A stretch of 64,000 nucleotides of DNA, taken from Mesorhizobium sp. Lineage in GTDB: Bacteria; Pseudomonadota; Alphaproteobacteria; Rhizobiales; Rhizobiaceae. Numbering within the stretch: the first letter of the stretch is position 1; every line of letters begins with the position of its first letter. Below are positions 53,140 to 63,579 of the stretch, piece after piece. The notes below the pieces were generated by a model. The model was given only the letters and a program-made list of their open reading frames with translations. It was not told the origin of the DNA and did not search any database. The position numbers and the translations under genes are program-made. Location: NCBI RefSeq assembly GCF_016793485.1, contig NZ_JAEULZ010000026.1, positions 78,612-142,611 of the forward strand, read 5' to 3'.

Positions 53140-54705
53140 CTACCACCATTTCTCCGGCTGGAACCGCCCGGCGGCCTGCTCGATGACGTTGCCCGCCTGG
53201 AACAGCGTCTCTTCCTCGAACGGTTTGCCGATCAACTGGAGGCCAAGCGGCAACCCATGGGCGTCAAGACCGGCCGGAACCGCAATGCCGGGAAGGCCCG
53301 CCATGTTCACCGTCACCGTGAAGATGTCGTTGAGGTACATCTTCACCGGATCGGCCGCCATGTCTTGGTCGGCGACGCCGAAGGCGGCGGAAGGCGTCGC
53401 TGGCGTCAGGATCACGTCCACGCCGGCGTCGAAGACCTGCTCGAAGTCGCGCTTGATCAGCGTGCGCACCTTCTGCGCCTGCAGGTAGTAGGCATCGTAA
53501 TAGCCGGCCGACAGCACATAGGTGCCGATCATGATGCGCCGCTTCACCTCGCGGCCGAAACCGGCGGCGCGGCTGTTCTCGTACATCTCGACGATGTCCT
53601 TGCCCGGCACGCGCAGCCCGTAGCGGACGCCATCGTAGCGCGCGAGGTTGGAGGACGCCTCCGCCGGCGCAACGATGTAGTAGGCCGGCAGCGCATATTT
53701 GGTGTGCGGCAGGGAGATGTCGACGATCTCCGCGCCTGCGTCCTTCAGCCAGGCGATGCCCTTCTGCCAGAGCGCCTCGATCTCGGCAGGCATGCCATCG
53801 ACCCGGTATTCCCGGGGAATGCCGACCTTCATCCCCTTCACGGAACGGCCCAGCGCCGCTTCGTAGTCCGGCACCGGCCTGTCGACCGACGTCGTGTCCT
53901 TGGCGTCGACCGAAGCCATCGATTTCAGCATGATCGCCGCATCGCGCACGTCGCGCGCAATCGGACCGGCCTGGTCGAGCGACGACGCGAAGGCAACGAT
54001 GCCCCAGCGCGAGCAGCGCCCGTAGGTGGGCTTTATGCCGACTGTGCCTGTGAACGCCGCCGGCTGGCGGATCGAGCCGCCGGTATCAGTCGCAGTCGCG
54101 CCTGCGCACAGGAAGGCCGATACGGCAGCAGCCGAGCCGCCGGATGAGCCACCGGGCACCAACTGCATGTTGTCGTAGCTTTTCGTCTGCTTGGTCCCGC
54201 CAGCGGAAACGAACCCGCCATCACCCTCATGGGTGGCCGGAACGACCGAGGTCTCGACGCGCGAACGCCGCCACGGATTGACGACCGGGCCGTAATGGGA
54301 GGTCTCGTTGGACGAGCCCATGGCGAACTCGTCCATGTTGAGCTTGCCCAGCATCACCGCGCCATCGGCCCAGAGGTTCGCCGTGACGGTCGACTCGTAG
54401 CGCGGCTTGAAGCCGTCAAGCACGTGGCTGCAGGCCTGCGTGTGCACGCCCTCGGTCGCAAAAAGATCCTTGATGCCCAGCGGAATGCCTTCCAGCGCCC
54501 CGCCCTTGCCTTTTGCCAGCTTGCTATCTGATGCTTTGGCCATGTCGCGCGCCTTGTCGGGCGTGACGGCGACATAGGCATTAAGCGACGGATTGGCGCT
54601 TTGGATTGCCGCGACATAGGCGTCGGTGAGTTCCGTCGCCTTGATTTCCTTGGCGCGAAGTTTCGTCCGCGCCTCTGCAATCGTCAGTCTGGTAAGGTCG
54701 GTCAT
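53140..54705 (-). CDS. gatA: Aspartyl/glutamyl-tRNA amidotransferase subunit A, with an in-frame insertion
   Basis: The 521-residue amidase-signature enzyme is longer than the usual 485-495. Catalytic Lys79 is in [10 protein letters not shown], the cis-serine region is [14 protein letters not shown] (about residues 185-198) and the nucleophile serine lies in [15 protein letters not shown]. Between NPWRR and LVPGGSSGG there are about 33 residues (roughly 148-180, DNA 54169-54264) where most GatA proteins have only a few; the added part includes [18 protein letters not shown]. GatA hydrolyses glutamine and passes ammonia to GatB (not in the window) to make Gln-tRNA or Asn-tRNA. Its start overlaps the GNAT gene (ATGA). 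Confidence 0.93.
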   Translation of the reverse strand: MTDLTRLTIAEARTKLRAKEIKATELTDAYVAAIQSANPSLNAYVAVTPDKARDMAKASDSKLAKGKGGALEGIPLGIKDLFATEGVHTQACSHVLDGFKPRYESTVTANLWADGAVMLGKLNMDEFAMGSSNETSHYGPVVNPWRRSRVETSVVPATHEGDGGFVSAGGTKQTKSYDNMQLVPGGSSGGSAAAVSAFLCAGATATDTGGSIRQPAAFTGTVGIKPTYGRCSRWGIVAFASSLDQAGPIARDVRDAAIMLKSMASVDAKDTTSVDRPVPDYEAALGRSVKGMKVGIPREYRVDGMPAEIEALWQKGIAWLKDAGAEIVDISLPHTKYALPAYYIVAPAEASSNLARYDGVRYGLRVPGKDIVEMYENSRAAGFGREVKRRIMIGTYVLSAGYYDAYYLQAQKVRTLIKRDFEQVFDAGVDVILTPATPSAAFGVADQDMAADPVKMYLNDIFTVTVNMAGLPGIAVPAGLDAHGLPLGLQLIGKPFEEETLFQAGNVIEQAAGRFQPEKWW

Positions 54706-55184
54706 GACAAAATCTTCTTTTCGTAAAAACGCGACCAGCCGGAATCCGGATAGTCGAGCACCGCGCCGCAGGTCGTGAACCCGCCACGCTCATAGACACG
54801 ATAGGCTGCCTCGAAGCCCGGCGCCTCGCCGGTTTCGAGCACGAGCCGAGAAACGCCCTTTTCGCGAGCCAGTTGCTCGATGCGCGTCAGAAGCAACGAA
54901 CCGACGCGCTGGCCCCTCACCTCGGGCAGCGTGAACATGCGCTTGACCTCGCCCAGCCCGCCGCCATGGTCCTTCAGCGATCCCATGCCGACCGCGCGGC
55001 CAGCGTCGTCGCGCGCGACGAATACGGTCACCGACGGTTCTGCCATCTGCTCGGCCGTCAGCTGGAACTGGAATTCGCGCGGCGTCAGCGGGATCATGGT
55101 CGCGTTCAGGTCGGCGACCATTGCGCGCACATCGTCCTGCAAGGGCGTCTCGACCGCGATCGTCACCGGTTCAGGCGCGGGCAC
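54702..55184 (-). CDS. GNAT family N-acetyltransferase
   Basis: The 160-residue single-domain acetyltransferase has the acetyl-CoA loop motif in [20 protein letters not shown] (V-x-P-x-x-R-x-x-G-x-G/A pattern as [11 protein letters not shown]) followed by [12 protein letters not shown] and [11 protein letters not shown]. It sits between gatC and gatA and overlaps gatA by four bases, an arrangement seen in other Rhizobiales. The substrate is unknown; a link with tRNA amidation is not shown. The start is a GTG at 55182-55184 with GGAG upstream, three bases after the gatC stop. Confidence 0.87.
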   Translation of the reverse strand: MPAPEPVTIAVETPLQDDVRAMVADLNATMIPLTPREFQFQLTAEQMAEPSVTVFVARDDAGRAVGMGSLKDHGGGLGEVKRMFTLPEVRGQRVGSLLLTRIEQLAREKGVSRLVLETGEAPGFEAAYRVYERGGFTTCGAVLDYPDSGWSRFYEKKILS

Positions 55185-55187
55185 GGC

Positions 55188-55475
55188 CTACTCCACCACC
55201 TTCGGCACCAGGAAAAAGTTCTCGTCGGTCGCAGGCGCATTGGCGACGATGTCGGCGGCCTTGTTGCCGTCGGTGACGCCATCCTGTCGCTTCTTCATCT
55301 CCATCGGAATGACCGACGTCATCGGCTCGACGCCAGCCACGTCGACCTCGTTGAGCTGTTCGACGAAGCCGAGGATCGTGTTCAACTCGCCGGCCATGCG
55401 GGACGCGTCGTCTTCCGTCACCGCGATGCGGGCGAGGCGCGCGACGCGCTTGACGGTTGCGATATCGACAGACAT
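55188..55475 (-). CDS. gatC: Aspartyl/glutamyl-tRNA amidotransferase subunit C
   Basis: The 95-residue protein has the standard GatC length. [20 protein letters not shown] is near the start, [20 protein letters not shown] in the middle, and [20 protein letters not shown] with the C-terminal FFLVPKVVE close the family pattern. It wraps around GatA and stabilises the GatCAB complex. It is the first gene of gatC-GNAT-gatA on the minus strand; gatB is elsewhere. Confidence 0.95.
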   Translation of the reverse strand: MSVDIATVKRVARLARIAVTEDDASRMAGELNTILGFVEQLNEVDVAGVEPMTSVIPMEMKKRQDGVTDGNKAADIVANAPATDENFFLVPKVVE

Positions 55476-55562
55476 GCGAAAACTCCGGCAGACCGGCTGA
55501 AATCAGGATGTCCGGGCTATAGCGGCGGGAAGCCCGGGGCGCAACTGCCGCCAGGCGCGCCA

Positions 55563-55946
55563 CTACCCGTAGGTTACGAACGAAATCGCATTTCCGTCAG
55601 GGTCGCGGACATGAAAATCGGTCCCGCCCCATTCCTGTTTGGTTGGAATTTGCGCGAACTCGACGCCATTCTCTTTGAACTCATCGAACAATCCGTAGAC
55701 GTTCGACACTTCTATCGTTGCGAGGATGACGGAGATTTCGCGCGACGCGAGTTCCGCGAAATTCGGCTTTTGCACGCAGCGCAGATGCAGGCACGCCCCA
55801 CCACGCGAAACCGAGCCGTAAAACGGTCGTTCTCCGTGGAGAAAATCCACCTTGAACCCGAGTTTGTCCACAAAGAAGGCTGCGCTTGCCGGAACATCCC
55901 TGACAAACAGGATTGGTATGGCCGGTTTCAATCCCAACTCGCTCAC
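55563..55946 (-). CDS. VOC family protein (glyoxalase/bleomycin-resistance fold)
   Basis: The 127-residue protein has two beta-alpha-beta-beta-beta modules. Features are ILFVRDVPASAAFFVDKLGF in the first and EWGGTDFHVRDPDGNAISFV in the second (the C-terminal DPDGNxIxF motif). Such proteins may bind bleomycin-type drugs, act as glyoxalases or dioxygenases; no metal-site assignment is safe here. It lies alone between the gat genes and a metal-dependent hydrolase gene, all on the minus strand. Confidence 0.85.
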   Translation of the reverse strand: MSELGLKPAIPILFVRDVPASAAFFVDKLGFKVDFLHGERPFYGSVSRGGACLHLRCVQKPNFAELASREISVILATIEVSNVYGLFDEFKENGVEFAQIPTKQEWGGTDFHVRDPDGNAISFVTYG

Positions 55947-55972
55947 CGAACGCCCTCCGACAGTCTACTCCC

Positions 55973-56677
55973 TTATACCTCAACCGCCTCGCCGACCTGC
56001 GGCACCAGCACCTTCGTCCCCGAGCCCTCCACGCCCTCCACGAACTTGTCGGGCGTCTGGTCGAGCAGGCCGAACGTCTTGTAGTGGCACGGCACAACCG
56101 TCTCGAACTTGAAAAAGCGCCGGCACGCCAGCGCCGCCACGGCGCCGCCCATGGTGAAGCGGTCGCCGACCGGCACGAGGCCGATCTCCGGCTGATGCAA
56201 CTCGTTGATCAGCGCCATGTCGGAGAAAATGTCGGTGTCGCCCATGTGATAGAGCGTCTTGTCGTCGGGGAAATGCAGCACGAGCCCGTTGGGGTTGCCG
56301 AGATAAACGGGCGAACCGTCCTCCTGCGTCAGCGCCGAGGAATGCACCGCGTTGACGAAAGTCGTCGTGAATCCGCCACAGTCGACCGTGCCGCCGTGGT
56401 TGCCGGGATTGACGTTCTTGATGCCCTTGCCGGCGACGTAGTCGGAAATCTCGGCATTGGCGACCAGCATCGCGCCGGTCTTCTTGAGGATGGGGATCGT
56501 ATCGCCAAAATGGTCGTTGTGGCCATGAGTGACCAGAACATGGGTGACGCCTTCGGCAGGTTCTTCCCAACCCTTGCCCCACAAGGGATTGCCCGCCAGA
56601 AACGGGTCAATCAGGATGGCCGCGCCTCCGACCTCGATTCGAAATGCCGACTGGCCATACCAGGTCAGTTTCATCAC
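55973..56677 (-). CDS. Metal-dependent hydrolase, UPF0173 (metallo-beta-lactamase fold)
   Basis: The 234-residue protein starts MKLTWYGQSAFRIEVGGAAI and has the zinc motif LVTHGHNDHFGDTIPIL (HxHxDH) near residue 52. Further ligands lie in NPGNHGGTVDCGG, MGDTDIFSDM and VPCHYKTFGLL. It belongs to the UPF0173 branch; the natural substrate is unknown. It diverges from ruvX, leaving an 80-bp gap. Confidence 0.9.
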   Translation of the reverse strand: MMKLTWYGQSAFRIEVGGAAILIDPFLAGNPLWGKGWEEPAEGVTHVLVTHGHNDHFGDTIPILKKTGAMLVANAEISDYVAGKGIKNVNPGNHGGTVDCGGFTTTFVNAVHSSALTQEDGSPVYLGNPNGLVLHFPDDKTLYHMGDTDIFSDMALINELHQPEIGLVPVGDRFTMGGAVAALACRRFFKFETVVPCHYKTFGLLDQTPDKFVEGVEGSGTKVLVPQVGEAVEV

Positions 56678-56757
56678 AATCTCCTTGATTTCATGCGTGC
56701 TGGAGCGACGTCTTCAGAAAATGTAGAAAAGATGGGCAGGGTGTAAAGGGACAACAA

Positions 56758-57243
56758 TTGGCCGTCATATCCGTCGCAGACCTAGCCGCCACCCTTATCG
56801 GCGGCAAGACGCTCGCGGGGCTCGATCTCGGCGAGAAGACGATCGGGGTAGCGGTTTCGGATCGCGGCCTGTCCTTCGCTCACCCCCGGCCTGTCATCGT
56901 GCGCAAGAAGTTCACCGCCGACGCAATGGCCCTCATCGACCTCTTGTCCAAAGAGAATGTCGGCGCAGTTGCGATGGGGCTGCCCGTGAACATGGATGGT
57001 TCGGAAGGCCCGCGTGCTCAGGCCTCACGCGCCTTCGTCCGCAACATCGCGCGGCTGACCGAACTGCCCTTTGTCTTCTGGGACGAGAGGCTATCGACGG
57101 TCGCGGCCGAACGGACTCTTATCGAGATGGACTTTTCCCGCAAGAAGCGCGCGGGCAAGATCGACTCGGCTGCCGCTGCGTTCATCCTGCAGGGCATTCT
57201 GGATCGCCTTCACGCGTTCGGCGAAGGCTCTACGCCGGAATAG
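56758..57243 (+). CDS. ruvX: Holliday junction resolvase-like protein RuvX (YqgF)
   Basis: The 161-residue RNase H-like fold protein has [20 protein letters not shown] with the first catalytic Asp, the middle region [20 protein letters not shown], and [16 protein letters not shown] plus [16 protein letters not shown] with the last acidic residues. YqgF is linked to pre-16S rRNA 5'-end processing. The start is TTG at 56758 with AAAGGGA about seven bases upstream. Its 3' end overlaps the convergent DUF6105 gene by 34 bp. Confidence 0.92.
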   Translation: MAVISVADLAATLIGGKTLAGLDLGEKTIGVAVSDRGLSFAHPRPVIVRKKFTADAMALIDLLSKENVGAVAMGLPVNMDGSEGPRAQASRAFVRNIARLTELPFVFWDERLSTVAAERTLIEMDFSRKKRAGKIDSAAAAFILQGILDRLHAFGEGSTPE

Positions 57244-57521
57244 CGTTCGCGCCGCGAGCGAACCCAGGCCGAAATCTCCTTGCGCCTGCGAAATGCCCAG
57301 ATGCAGAGGATGAGGAAAGTGTCCAGGATGCTCGCGCGCGCGACCAGCCCCGGGATCGTTTTGGGATCCATCCCCAGCATGTTGCCATAGAGCTGGAACA
57401 CGATGTCATGCGCGTCCCGCGTCAGCATGACATAGCCGAAATGGATATTGTTGAGCGACAGGAAGTACCAGCCCCAGAACAGCCCCATTGGCAAGGCCCA
57501 TGCCGCGAACACCCACCGCAT
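57210..57521 (-). CDS. DUF6105 family small membrane protein
   Basis: The 103-residue protein has one N-terminal helix ([20 protein letters not shown]), a conserved middle region ([31 protein letters not shown]) and a second helix ([19 protein letters not shown]) followed by a basic tail. This is a rhizobial-type protein with no known function. GGGGGAG precedes the ATG at 57519-57521. It overlaps the 3' end of ruvX tail-to-tail. Confidence 0.8.
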   Translation of the reverse strand: MRWVFAAWALPMGLFWGWYFLSLNNIHFGYVMLTRDAHDIVFQLYGNMLGMDPKTIPGLVARASILDTFLILCIWAFRRRKEISAWVRSRRERYSGVEPSPNA

Positions 57522-57747
57522 CAGAACTCCCCCGCGCATGCGTGGGGTAACGAATGCGCCCGGCATTGGTTCGCGTTCCGTCCTGAAAAAGCGTCCATGC
57601 GAATCCCTTTGGCCACAAGAGAGAGTGGGTCCTGAAAAACTCCGGCGCAACGTAAACCATTTGTTAAGGTTAACGGAACGTTTCGGTGGACCGCTTACAT
57701 GGCAGGGATTGACGCAGGGCGAACTCCCGGTCGCGGCGAAAAGTCGC

Positions 57748-59376
57748 TCAGTTCGTCTGAGGGTAGAGCGTGTCCAGGACCAGCCGCGCGTCGTGGCGGG
57801 CGTCGAGCATGCCGTAGGTCGTGCGCCACTGGCCGGCCAGCCGCGTTTCGATGAAGGCATCAGCAATACGCCCCGCCCCCATGCGCTTGAGTTCGGCAGC
57901 CGCCGCCGAGAGGGCTAATTGCTCCGTCAGGATGCGCGCCGACCCCTCGTCCGAACCTGCCACCTGCATCGCGGCCTTGAGCACCGCAACCGTGCCCGGC
58001 CCACCTGCACCCAGATCCTTCTCAATGCCTGCCAGAACCTCTTCGAACAGGGCCGGCGCGCGCGCCATGACGCGCAGCACGTCGAGCGCCATGACATTGC
58101 CCGATCCTTCCCAGATCGCGTTGACCGGCGCCTCGCGATAGTGGCGCGCCAGCGGCATCTCCTCGACATATCCGTTGCCGCCGATGCACTCCATCGCCTC
58201 GTAGAGCAGCGAAGGCGCGATCTTGCAGACCCAGTATTTGACCACCGGCGTCATGGCGCGGGCGAAGGAAGCCTCTCGGGGGCTGCTCGCCGCATCGTCG
58301 AAGGATCGGGCCAGCCTGAACGACAGCGCCGACGCTGCCGCCACATCGAGCGCCATGTCGGCCAGCACGCGCTGCATCAGCGGCTGGTCGACCAGCTTCT
58401 GGCCAAAGGCCATGCGATGGCGCGTATGGTGGATCGCTTCCAAAAGCCCGGCGCGCATGAGGCCGGAGGACGCAAGAGCGCAGTCCAGCCGCGTCAGCGT
58501 CACCATGTCCATGATGGTTTTGACGCCGCCGCCGGGCTCACCGACCATCTGCCCGATGGCGCCGGCGAACTCGACTTCCGACGAGGCGTTGGAGCGATTG
58601 CCGAGCTTGTCCTTCAGCCGCTGGAAACGGAAGCCGTTGCCGGTTCCATCGCCGAGGATGCGCGGTACGAGAAAGCACGATAGCCCCTCACCCGCCTGCG
58701 CCAGCACGAGGAAGGCGTCCGACATCGGCGCGGACATGAACCATTTGTGGCCGGTGATGCGGTAGAAGCCGCTGCCCGCCCGTTCGGCGCGCGTCGTGTT
58801 GGCGCGCACGTCGGTGCCGCCCTGCTTCTCGGTCATGCCCATGCCGAGCGTCAGGCCTGTCTTCTCCACCGGCGGCTTGCTCGCCTGGTCATATTTGCGC
58901 GTGGTGATGCGCGGCGCCCATTCGCGGAAAAGCTGTGGCGTCGCCATCAGCGCCGCAAGCGACGCGCTGGTCATCGTGATCGGGCAGAGATGCCCTGTTT
59001 CGAGCTGTGACGTCAGATAGAAGCGCGCCGCCCTCACCTGATGACGGCGGCCTGTCTCGGCCGCGCCGTTCTCCCAGATCGAGGAATGCAGCCCGCTCGC
59101 CACCGACCGCCGCATCAGCGCGTGGTATGCCGGATGATACTCCACCTGGTCGATGCGCCTGCCCTGCCGGTCATGTGTCCGCAGCACGGGCGTCTCGGTG
59201 TTGGCCAGGCGCGCGGTATCCTGCGCCTCGGGCGACAGCACGAAGCGTCCGATATTGTCGAGATCCTTGCGGACGGGCGCGGAAAAATCCTCAGCGATCT
59301 GGATCAGCAGCGGATCGCCGCGCCAGGCGTTGCCGCCTGCGATGGGAGGCGGCTGATTTGTTACCTCGTCCGTCAC
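57748..59376 (-). CDS. AidB-like acyl-CoA dehydrogenase family flavoprotein
   Basis: The 542-residue protein matches the AidB branch of acyl-CoA dehydrogenases in length and sequence. The N-terminal extension carries NQPPPIAGGNAWRGDPLL, then LMRRSVASGLHSSIW, MGMTEKQGGTDVRANTTRAE (FAD/substrate region), TGHKWFMSAPMSDAFLVLAQ and the C-terminal AMECIGGNGYVEEMPLARHY. E. coli AidB is induced by alkylating agents and binds DNA; its substrate is unclear. The start is the GTG at 59374-59376 with AAGGA upstream. It diverges from pyrB. Confidence 0.9.
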   Translation of the reverse strand: MTDEVTNQPPPIAGGNAWRGDPLLIQIAEDFSAPVRKDLDNIGRFVLSPEAQDTARLANTETPVLRTHDRQGRRIDQVEYHPAYHALMRRSVASGLHSSIWENGAAETGRRHQVRAARFYLTSQLETGHLCPITMTSASLAALMATPQLFREWAPRITTRKYDQASKPPVEKTGLTLGMGMTEKQGGTDVRANTTRAERAGSGFYRITGHKWFMSAPMSDAFLVLAQAGEGLSCFLVPRILGDGTGNGFRFQRLKDKLGNRSNASSEVEFAGAIGQMVGEPGGGVKTIMDMVTLTRLDCALASSGLMRAGLLEAIHHTRHRMAFGQKLVDQPLMQRVLADMALDVAAASALSFRLARSFDDAASSPREASFARAMTPVVKYWVCKIAPSLLYEAMECIGGNGYVEEMPLARHYREAPVNAIWEGSGNVMALDVLRVMARAPALFEEVLAGIEKDLGAGGPGTVAVLKAAMQVAGSDEGSARILTEQLALSAAAAELKRMGAGRIADAFIETRLAGQWRTTYGMLDARHDARLVLDTLYPQTN

Positions 59377-59567
59377 GCGCTGTCCTTGGGCTGAAGTCGA
59401 CCGGTTGAATCCCGGCAGACCCTTTGGGCTAATATAGACCAAGGTGTGGTTAACGCGACGAAAATGCGGAAGCGGAGAAAATACCGGGGAGAAGGCTATC
59501 AATCCCAAAATGCCCGGCCGACAGGCCTTGCGGGACGCAAACCTGCACCCTATAGCAGCGCCTTGAC

Positions 59568-60527
59568 ATGACCGAAGCGCCCTCTCCGCCGCTCTTTCGC
59601 CACCGCCATCTGCTCGGCATCGGCGACCTTTCTCCCCCCGATATCGAATTGCTTCTCGATCGCGCCGACGCTGCCGTCTCCATCTCGCGCCAGTCGGAGA
59701 AAAAGACCTCGACGCTGCGCGGGCGCACGCAAATCAACCTCTTCTACGAAGCGTCCACCCGCACGCAGTCGTCCTTCGAACTGGCCGGCAAGCGGCTCGG
59801 CGCGGACGTGATGAACATGTCGGTCGCAAGTTCGTCGGTGAAGAAGGGCGAGACCCTGATCGACACCGCGATCACGCTGAACGCCATGCGGCCGGATATC
59901 CTGATCATCCGCCATCAATCGGCGGGCGCGGCGGCGCTGCTCGCCCAAAAGGTCGGCTGCTCGGTGGTCAACGCCGGCGACGGCGCGCACGAGCACCCCA
60001 CGCAGGCGCTGCTCGATGCGCTCACCATCCGCCGCGCCAAAGGGCCGCTGTCGAAGCTGATCGTCACCATATGCGGCGACATCCTGCATTCGCGCGTCGC
60101 GCGCTCCAACATCCTGCTGCTGAACGCGATGGGCGCGCAGGTCCGCGTCGTCGCGCCATCTACACTGCTTCCATCCGGCATCGAGAGGATGGGCGTCATC
60201 GTCCACCGCAGCATGGCCGAAGGTTTGAAGGACGCCGACGTGGTCATGATGCTTCGTCTGCAGCGCGAGCGCATGGCCGGCGCCTTCGTGCCATCGGTGC
60301 GGGAATACTTCCGCTATTTCGGCCTCGATGCCGAGAAGCTGAAAGCCGCCAAGGACGACGCACTTGTCATGCATCCCGGCCCCATGAACCGTGGCGTCGA
60401 GATATCGAGCGCCATCGCCGACGGCCCGCAGAGCGTTATCCAGGAACAGGTCGAGATGGGCGTCGCCGTCCGCATGGCTGTGATGGAAGCGCTCCTTGAT
60501 CCGCGACGCGATGGAGGCGCGAAATGA
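59568..60527 (+). CDS. pyrB: Aspartate carbamoyltransferase catalytic subunit
   Basis: The 319-residue enzyme performs the second step of pyrimidine synthesis. The carbamoyl-phosphate site [20 protein letters not shown] is near residues 61-80, [11 protein letters not shown] follows, then MLRLQRERM and the aspartate-loop end [13 protein letters not shown]. Its stop overlaps the start of the dihydroorotase-like gene (ATGA at 60524-60527), and the two products very likely form one complex. No pyrI regulatory subunit is seen. Confidence 0.95.
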   Translation: MTEAPSPPLFRHRHLLGIGDLSPPDIELLLDRADAAVSISRQSEKKTSTLRGRTQINLFYEASTRTQSSFELAGKRLGADVMNMSVASSSVKKGETLIDTAITLNAMRPDILIIRHQSAGAAALLAQKVGCSVVNAGDGAHEHPTQALLDALTIRRAKGPLSKLIVTICGDILHSRVARSNILLLNAMGAQVRVVAPSTLLPSGIERMGVIVHRSMAEGLKDADVVMMLRLQRERMAGAFVPSVREYFRYFGLDAEKLKAAKDDALVMHPGPMNRGVEISSAIADGPQSVIQEQVEMGVAVRMAVMEALLDPRRDGGAK

Positions 60528-61810
60528 GCGTCACCGTCTTCACCGACGCCCGCATTGTCGATCCCTCGCGCGGCATAGACGAGATCGGCACCGTCATCGT
60601 TGATGGCGACAAGATCGCCGCCGCCGGCGCGTCCGCGCGCAACCAGGGAACACCCGGCGGCGCAACCGTCATCGATTGCGCGGGCAAGACCATCCTTCCG
60701 GGACTGGTCGATTCGCGCGTCTTCATCGGCGAACCCGGCGCAGAATATCGCGAGACCATCGCCTCGGCGAGCGAGGCCGCGGCTGCGGGCGGCGTCACCT
60801 CCATAGTCACCATGCCCGACACCGCTCCCGTCATCGACGACATTGCGCTGGTCGAGCATGTGCTGCGCGCGGCGCGCGATACGGCCTCTGTCCACGTCTA
60901 CCCGGCCGCGGCACTCAGCAAGGGCCTCGAAGGTCAGGAGATGACCGAATTCGGACTTCTGCGCGAAGCCGGCGCGGTCACCTTCACCGATGGTCGCCAC
61001 ACGATCGCCAGTTCGCTCCTCATGCGCCGGGCGCTGACCTACGCACGCGACTTCGGCGCTGTCATCGCGCATGAGACGCAGGACGCCGAGCTTTCCTCCA
61101 ACGGTGTCATGAACGAGGGGCTCTATGCGAGCTGGCTCGGGTTATCAGGCATTCCCCGTGAGGCAGAAGCCATTCCGCTCGAACGCGACCTGATGCTGGC
61201 GCACCTGACCGGCGGAGCCTATCACGCGGCCAAAATCTCCACGTCCATGTCGGCTGCCGCTATCGCGCGGGCGAAGTCCGACGGGGCGAACGTGACCGCC
61301 GCCGTCTCCATCAACAACCTCTCCCTCAATGAAAACGACGTCGGCGAATACCGCACTTTCTTCCGGCTCTCGCCGCCGCTCAGGGCTGAGGACGACCGTC
61401 TCGCCATGATCGAAGCGGTTCGGGACGGCACGGTGGATGTCATCGTCTCCTCGCATGATCCGCAGGATGTCGACACCAAGCGCCTGCCTTTCGCCGACGC
61501 AGCCGGCGGCGCCATCGGGCTGGAAACGCTGCTCGGAGCGGCGTTGCGCCTCTATCACAATGGCGACGTGCCGCTGCTCCGGCTTGCGGAAGTGCTTTCG
61601 ACTGCGCCCGCAAAGCTGTTCGGCCTCCCCGGCGGCGGGCTTTCGCCCGGCGCGCCGGCCGACCTGATTCTCGTCGATCTCGACGCGCCATGGATCGTGA
61701 GCGAAGCCGACATCCGCTCGCGCTCCAAGAACACCTGCTTCGAGGGCGCCAGAATGCAGGGACGGGTCTTGCAAACGCTGGTTTCAGGCCGCACAGTTTT
61801 CCAGTCGTAA
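60524..61810 (+). CDS. pyrC': Dihydroorotase-like protein, probably non-catalytic (PyrC')
   Basis: The protein has 428 residues of the amidohydrolase barrel. Where active dihydroorotases have D-x-H-x-H and R-E-P-G, this protein reads [20 protein letters not shown]: both metal-ligand histidines of HxH are replaced (by Arg and Phe). The late ATDHAPH motif, which carries the catalytic Asp, reads [12 protein letters not shown]. The [20 protein letters not shown] segment and [17 protein letters not shown] confirm the family. Pseudomonas has a similar inactive PyrC' needed to assemble PyrB. A true dihydroorotase should be encoded elsewhere. It is translationally coupled to pyrB. Confidence 0.88.
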   Translation: MSVTVFTDARIVDPSRGIDEIGTVIVDGDKIAAAGASARNQGTPGGATVIDCAGKTILPGLVDSRVFIGEPGAEYRETIASASEAAAAGGVTSIVTMPDTAPVIDDIALVEHVLRAARDTASVHVYPAAALSKGLEGQEMTEFGLLREAGAVTFTDGRHTIASSLLMRRALTYARDFGAVIAHETQDAELSSNGVMNEGLYASWLGLSGIPREAEAIPLERDLMLAHLTGGAYHAAKISTSMSAAAIARAKSDGANVTAAVSINNLSLNENDVGEYRTFFRLSPPLRAEDDRLAMIEAVRDGTVDVIVSSHDPQDVDTKRLPFADAAGGAIGLETLLGAALRLYHNGDVPLLRLAEVLSTAPAKLFGLPGGGLSPGAPADLILVDLDAPWIVSEADIRSRSKNTCFEGARMQGRVLQTLVSGRTVFQS

Positions 61811-61843
61811 GGGCGGCAGCGCACTGTCCGCCCGGGAGGTCCG

Positions 61844-62431
61844 ATGTCTTACCTGCCGCTTTTAGCGTTGGCCTTCGGCTATCTGCTGGGATCGATCCCG
61901 TTCGGCCTGCTGCTGACCCGCGCGGCCGGCCTCGGTGACGTCCGCAATATAGGCTCGGGCAACATCGGCGCGACAAACGTCCTGCGCACCGGCAACAAGG
62001 GCCTCGCCGCCGCAACGCTGCTTCTCGACGCCCTGAAGGGCACCGCCGCCGTCCTGATCGCGGGCATTTATGGCCCTGAATTCGCGATCGCCGCCGGCCT
62101 AGGCGCATTCCTTGGACACATCTTCCCCGTCTGGCTCAGCTTCAAGGGCGGCAAGGGCGTAGCGACCTATATCGGCGTTTTGTTCGGCCTCATGTGGCAG
62201 GCTGGCCTGCTGTTTCTTGCCATCTGGATTCTGGTCGCGCTGGCGCTTCGCTATTCGTCGCTGTCAGCGCTGATCGCCTGCATCGTCACGCCCTTAGCCC
62301 TTTGGTTCATGGGGCGCAGCGATCTCGCGATCCTTTTCGCGGTGCTCAGCGTCATCGTCTTCATCAAGCATCGCGCCAACATTTCGCGTCTTCTCGCCGG
62401 CACCGAGACGCGCATCGGGGCCAAGGGTTGA
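61844..62431 (+). CDS. plsY: Acyl-phosphate:glycerol-3-phosphate acyltransferase PlsY
   Basis: The 195-residue inner-membrane enzyme has five to seven helices. The three conserved loops are present: [29 protein letters not shown] (loop 1), [20 protein letters not shown] (loop 2), and [18 protein letters not shown] (loop 3). It makes lysophosphatidic acid from acyl phosphate, the first step of phospholipid synthesis. It lies 33 bp after pyrC' and overlaps the dprA start (TTGA), so pyrB-pyrC'-plsY-dprA look like one operon. Confidence 0.95.
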   Translation: MSYLPLLALAFGYLLGSIPFGLLLTRAAGLGDVRNIGSGNIGATNVLRTGNKGLAAATLLLDALKGTAAVLIAGIYGPEFAIAAGLGAFLGHIFPVWLSFKGGKGVATYIGVLFGLMWQAGLLFLAIWILVALALRYSSLSALIACIVTPLALWFMGRSDLAILFAVLSVIVFIKHRANISRLLAGTETRIGAKG

Positions 62432-63579
62432 GTACAGCCAAGAGCGCCCCTCGCCTCAGCGACCGGCAACGGTTCTCCTGGCTTCGCCTTATCCGCACGC
62501 CCAATGTCGGACCTGCCAGCTTTCGCGATCTGGTCAACAAGTTCGGCTCAGCCGAAGCCGCGCTGGAAATTCTGCCCGAACTCGCGATAGCGGGCGGAGC
62601 GGGCCGCAATATCCGCATACCCTCAACCGGCGAGATCGAGGCCGAACTCGAAGCGGCGCGGAAGCACGGCGCGCGATTCGTCGGTATCGGCGAAGCGGAT
62701 TATCCGCCCCTGCTCAAGCGCATGGAGCACCCGCCGCCGCTGTTGGCCGTCAAGGGTGAAGCGGCCGTGTTCTCCCTGCCGCCGATCGCGATCGTCGGCG
62801 CGCGCAACGCCTCGCTTGCCGGTGTCAGGATGGCGCGCATGCTCGCCGCCGAGCTTGGCGAAAGGGGCTACGGTGTCGTCTCTGGCCTCGCGCGCGGCAT
62901 CGACACTGCTGCACATGATGGCAGTCTCGCGACTGGAACGGTCGCGGCCCTGGCCGGCGGTCTCGACCTGCCCTATCCGCCCGAAAACGGCGAACTCGTA
63001 GACCGGATTGTCTCAGGATCCGGTGCTGTGGTTTCCGAGATGCCCTTCGGGTGGGAACCGCGCGCCAAGGATTTTCCGCGCCGCAACCGCATCATCGCAG
63101 GCATGTCTCTCGGCCTGATCGTTGTCGAGGCGGCGAAGCGCTCTGGCTCGCTGATCAGCGCCCGGCTGGCCGGCGAGATGGGCCGCCTCGTTTTTGCTGT
63201 GCCTGGCTCACCGCTCGACCCGCGCGCAGCGGGCTCGAACAGCCTGTTGAAGGACGGTGCAATTCTCGTCACCGAGGCGTCGGATGTGATCGAGGCAATT
63301 GCGCCGCTCACTGGATCGACGATCCAGATTCCCCCGAAGATGCACGACCCTGCCGACATCGACATCTCGGATTTCAGCTCAGCCGAACCGCCGGTCCAGA
63401 ACGACAGGGAACGCGTCGTGGAGGCGCTCGGTCCCTCGCCTGTCGGCATCGACGAACTGATCCGTCACACCAGGCTTCAGCCGGCGCAGGTTTCGGCAAT
63501 ATTGCTGGAGCTCGACCTAGCAGGCCGACTCGAACGTCATTCAGGAGGACGTGTCGCGCTTCTGCCTGGAGACCTCTGA
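62428..63579 (+). CDS. dprA: DNA-processing protein DprA
   Basis: The 383-residue cytosolic protein has a small N-terminal SAM-like region ([20 protein letters not shown]), the Rossmann core ([75 protein letters not shown]) and a C-terminal winged-helix-like part ([16 protein letters not shown]). It loads RecA on incoming single-stranded DNA in transformable bacteria and is widely conserved. A TTG at 62428-62430 overlaps the plsY stop and is taken as start; the longer frame is not coding. Its 3' end overlaps the small convergent gene. Confidence 0.93.
   Translation: MSTAKSAPRLSDRQRFSWLRLIRTPNVGPASFRDLVNKFGSAEAALEILPELAIAGGAGRNIRIPSTGEIEAELEAARKHGARFVGIGEADYPPLLKRMEHPPPLLAVKGEAAVFSLPPIAIVGARNASLAGVRMARMLAAELGERGYGVVSGLARGIDTAAHDGSLATGTVAALAGGLDLPYPPENGELVDRIVSGSGAVVSEMPFGWEPRAKDFPRRNRIIAGMSLGLIVVEAAKRSGSLISARLAGEMGRLVFAVPGSPLDPRAAGSNSLLKDGAILVTEASDVIEAIAPLTGSTIQIPPKMHDPADIDISDFSSAEPPVQNDRERVVEALGPSPVGIDELIRHTRLQPAQVSAILLELDLAGRLERHSGGRVALLPGDL

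Noticed and set aside
57522-57747. Small gene between the DUF6105 and AidB-like genes
   Set aside because: No open frame with a ribosome-binding site and protein-like composition was found in this 226-base gap; it probably holds only the DUF6105 promoter.
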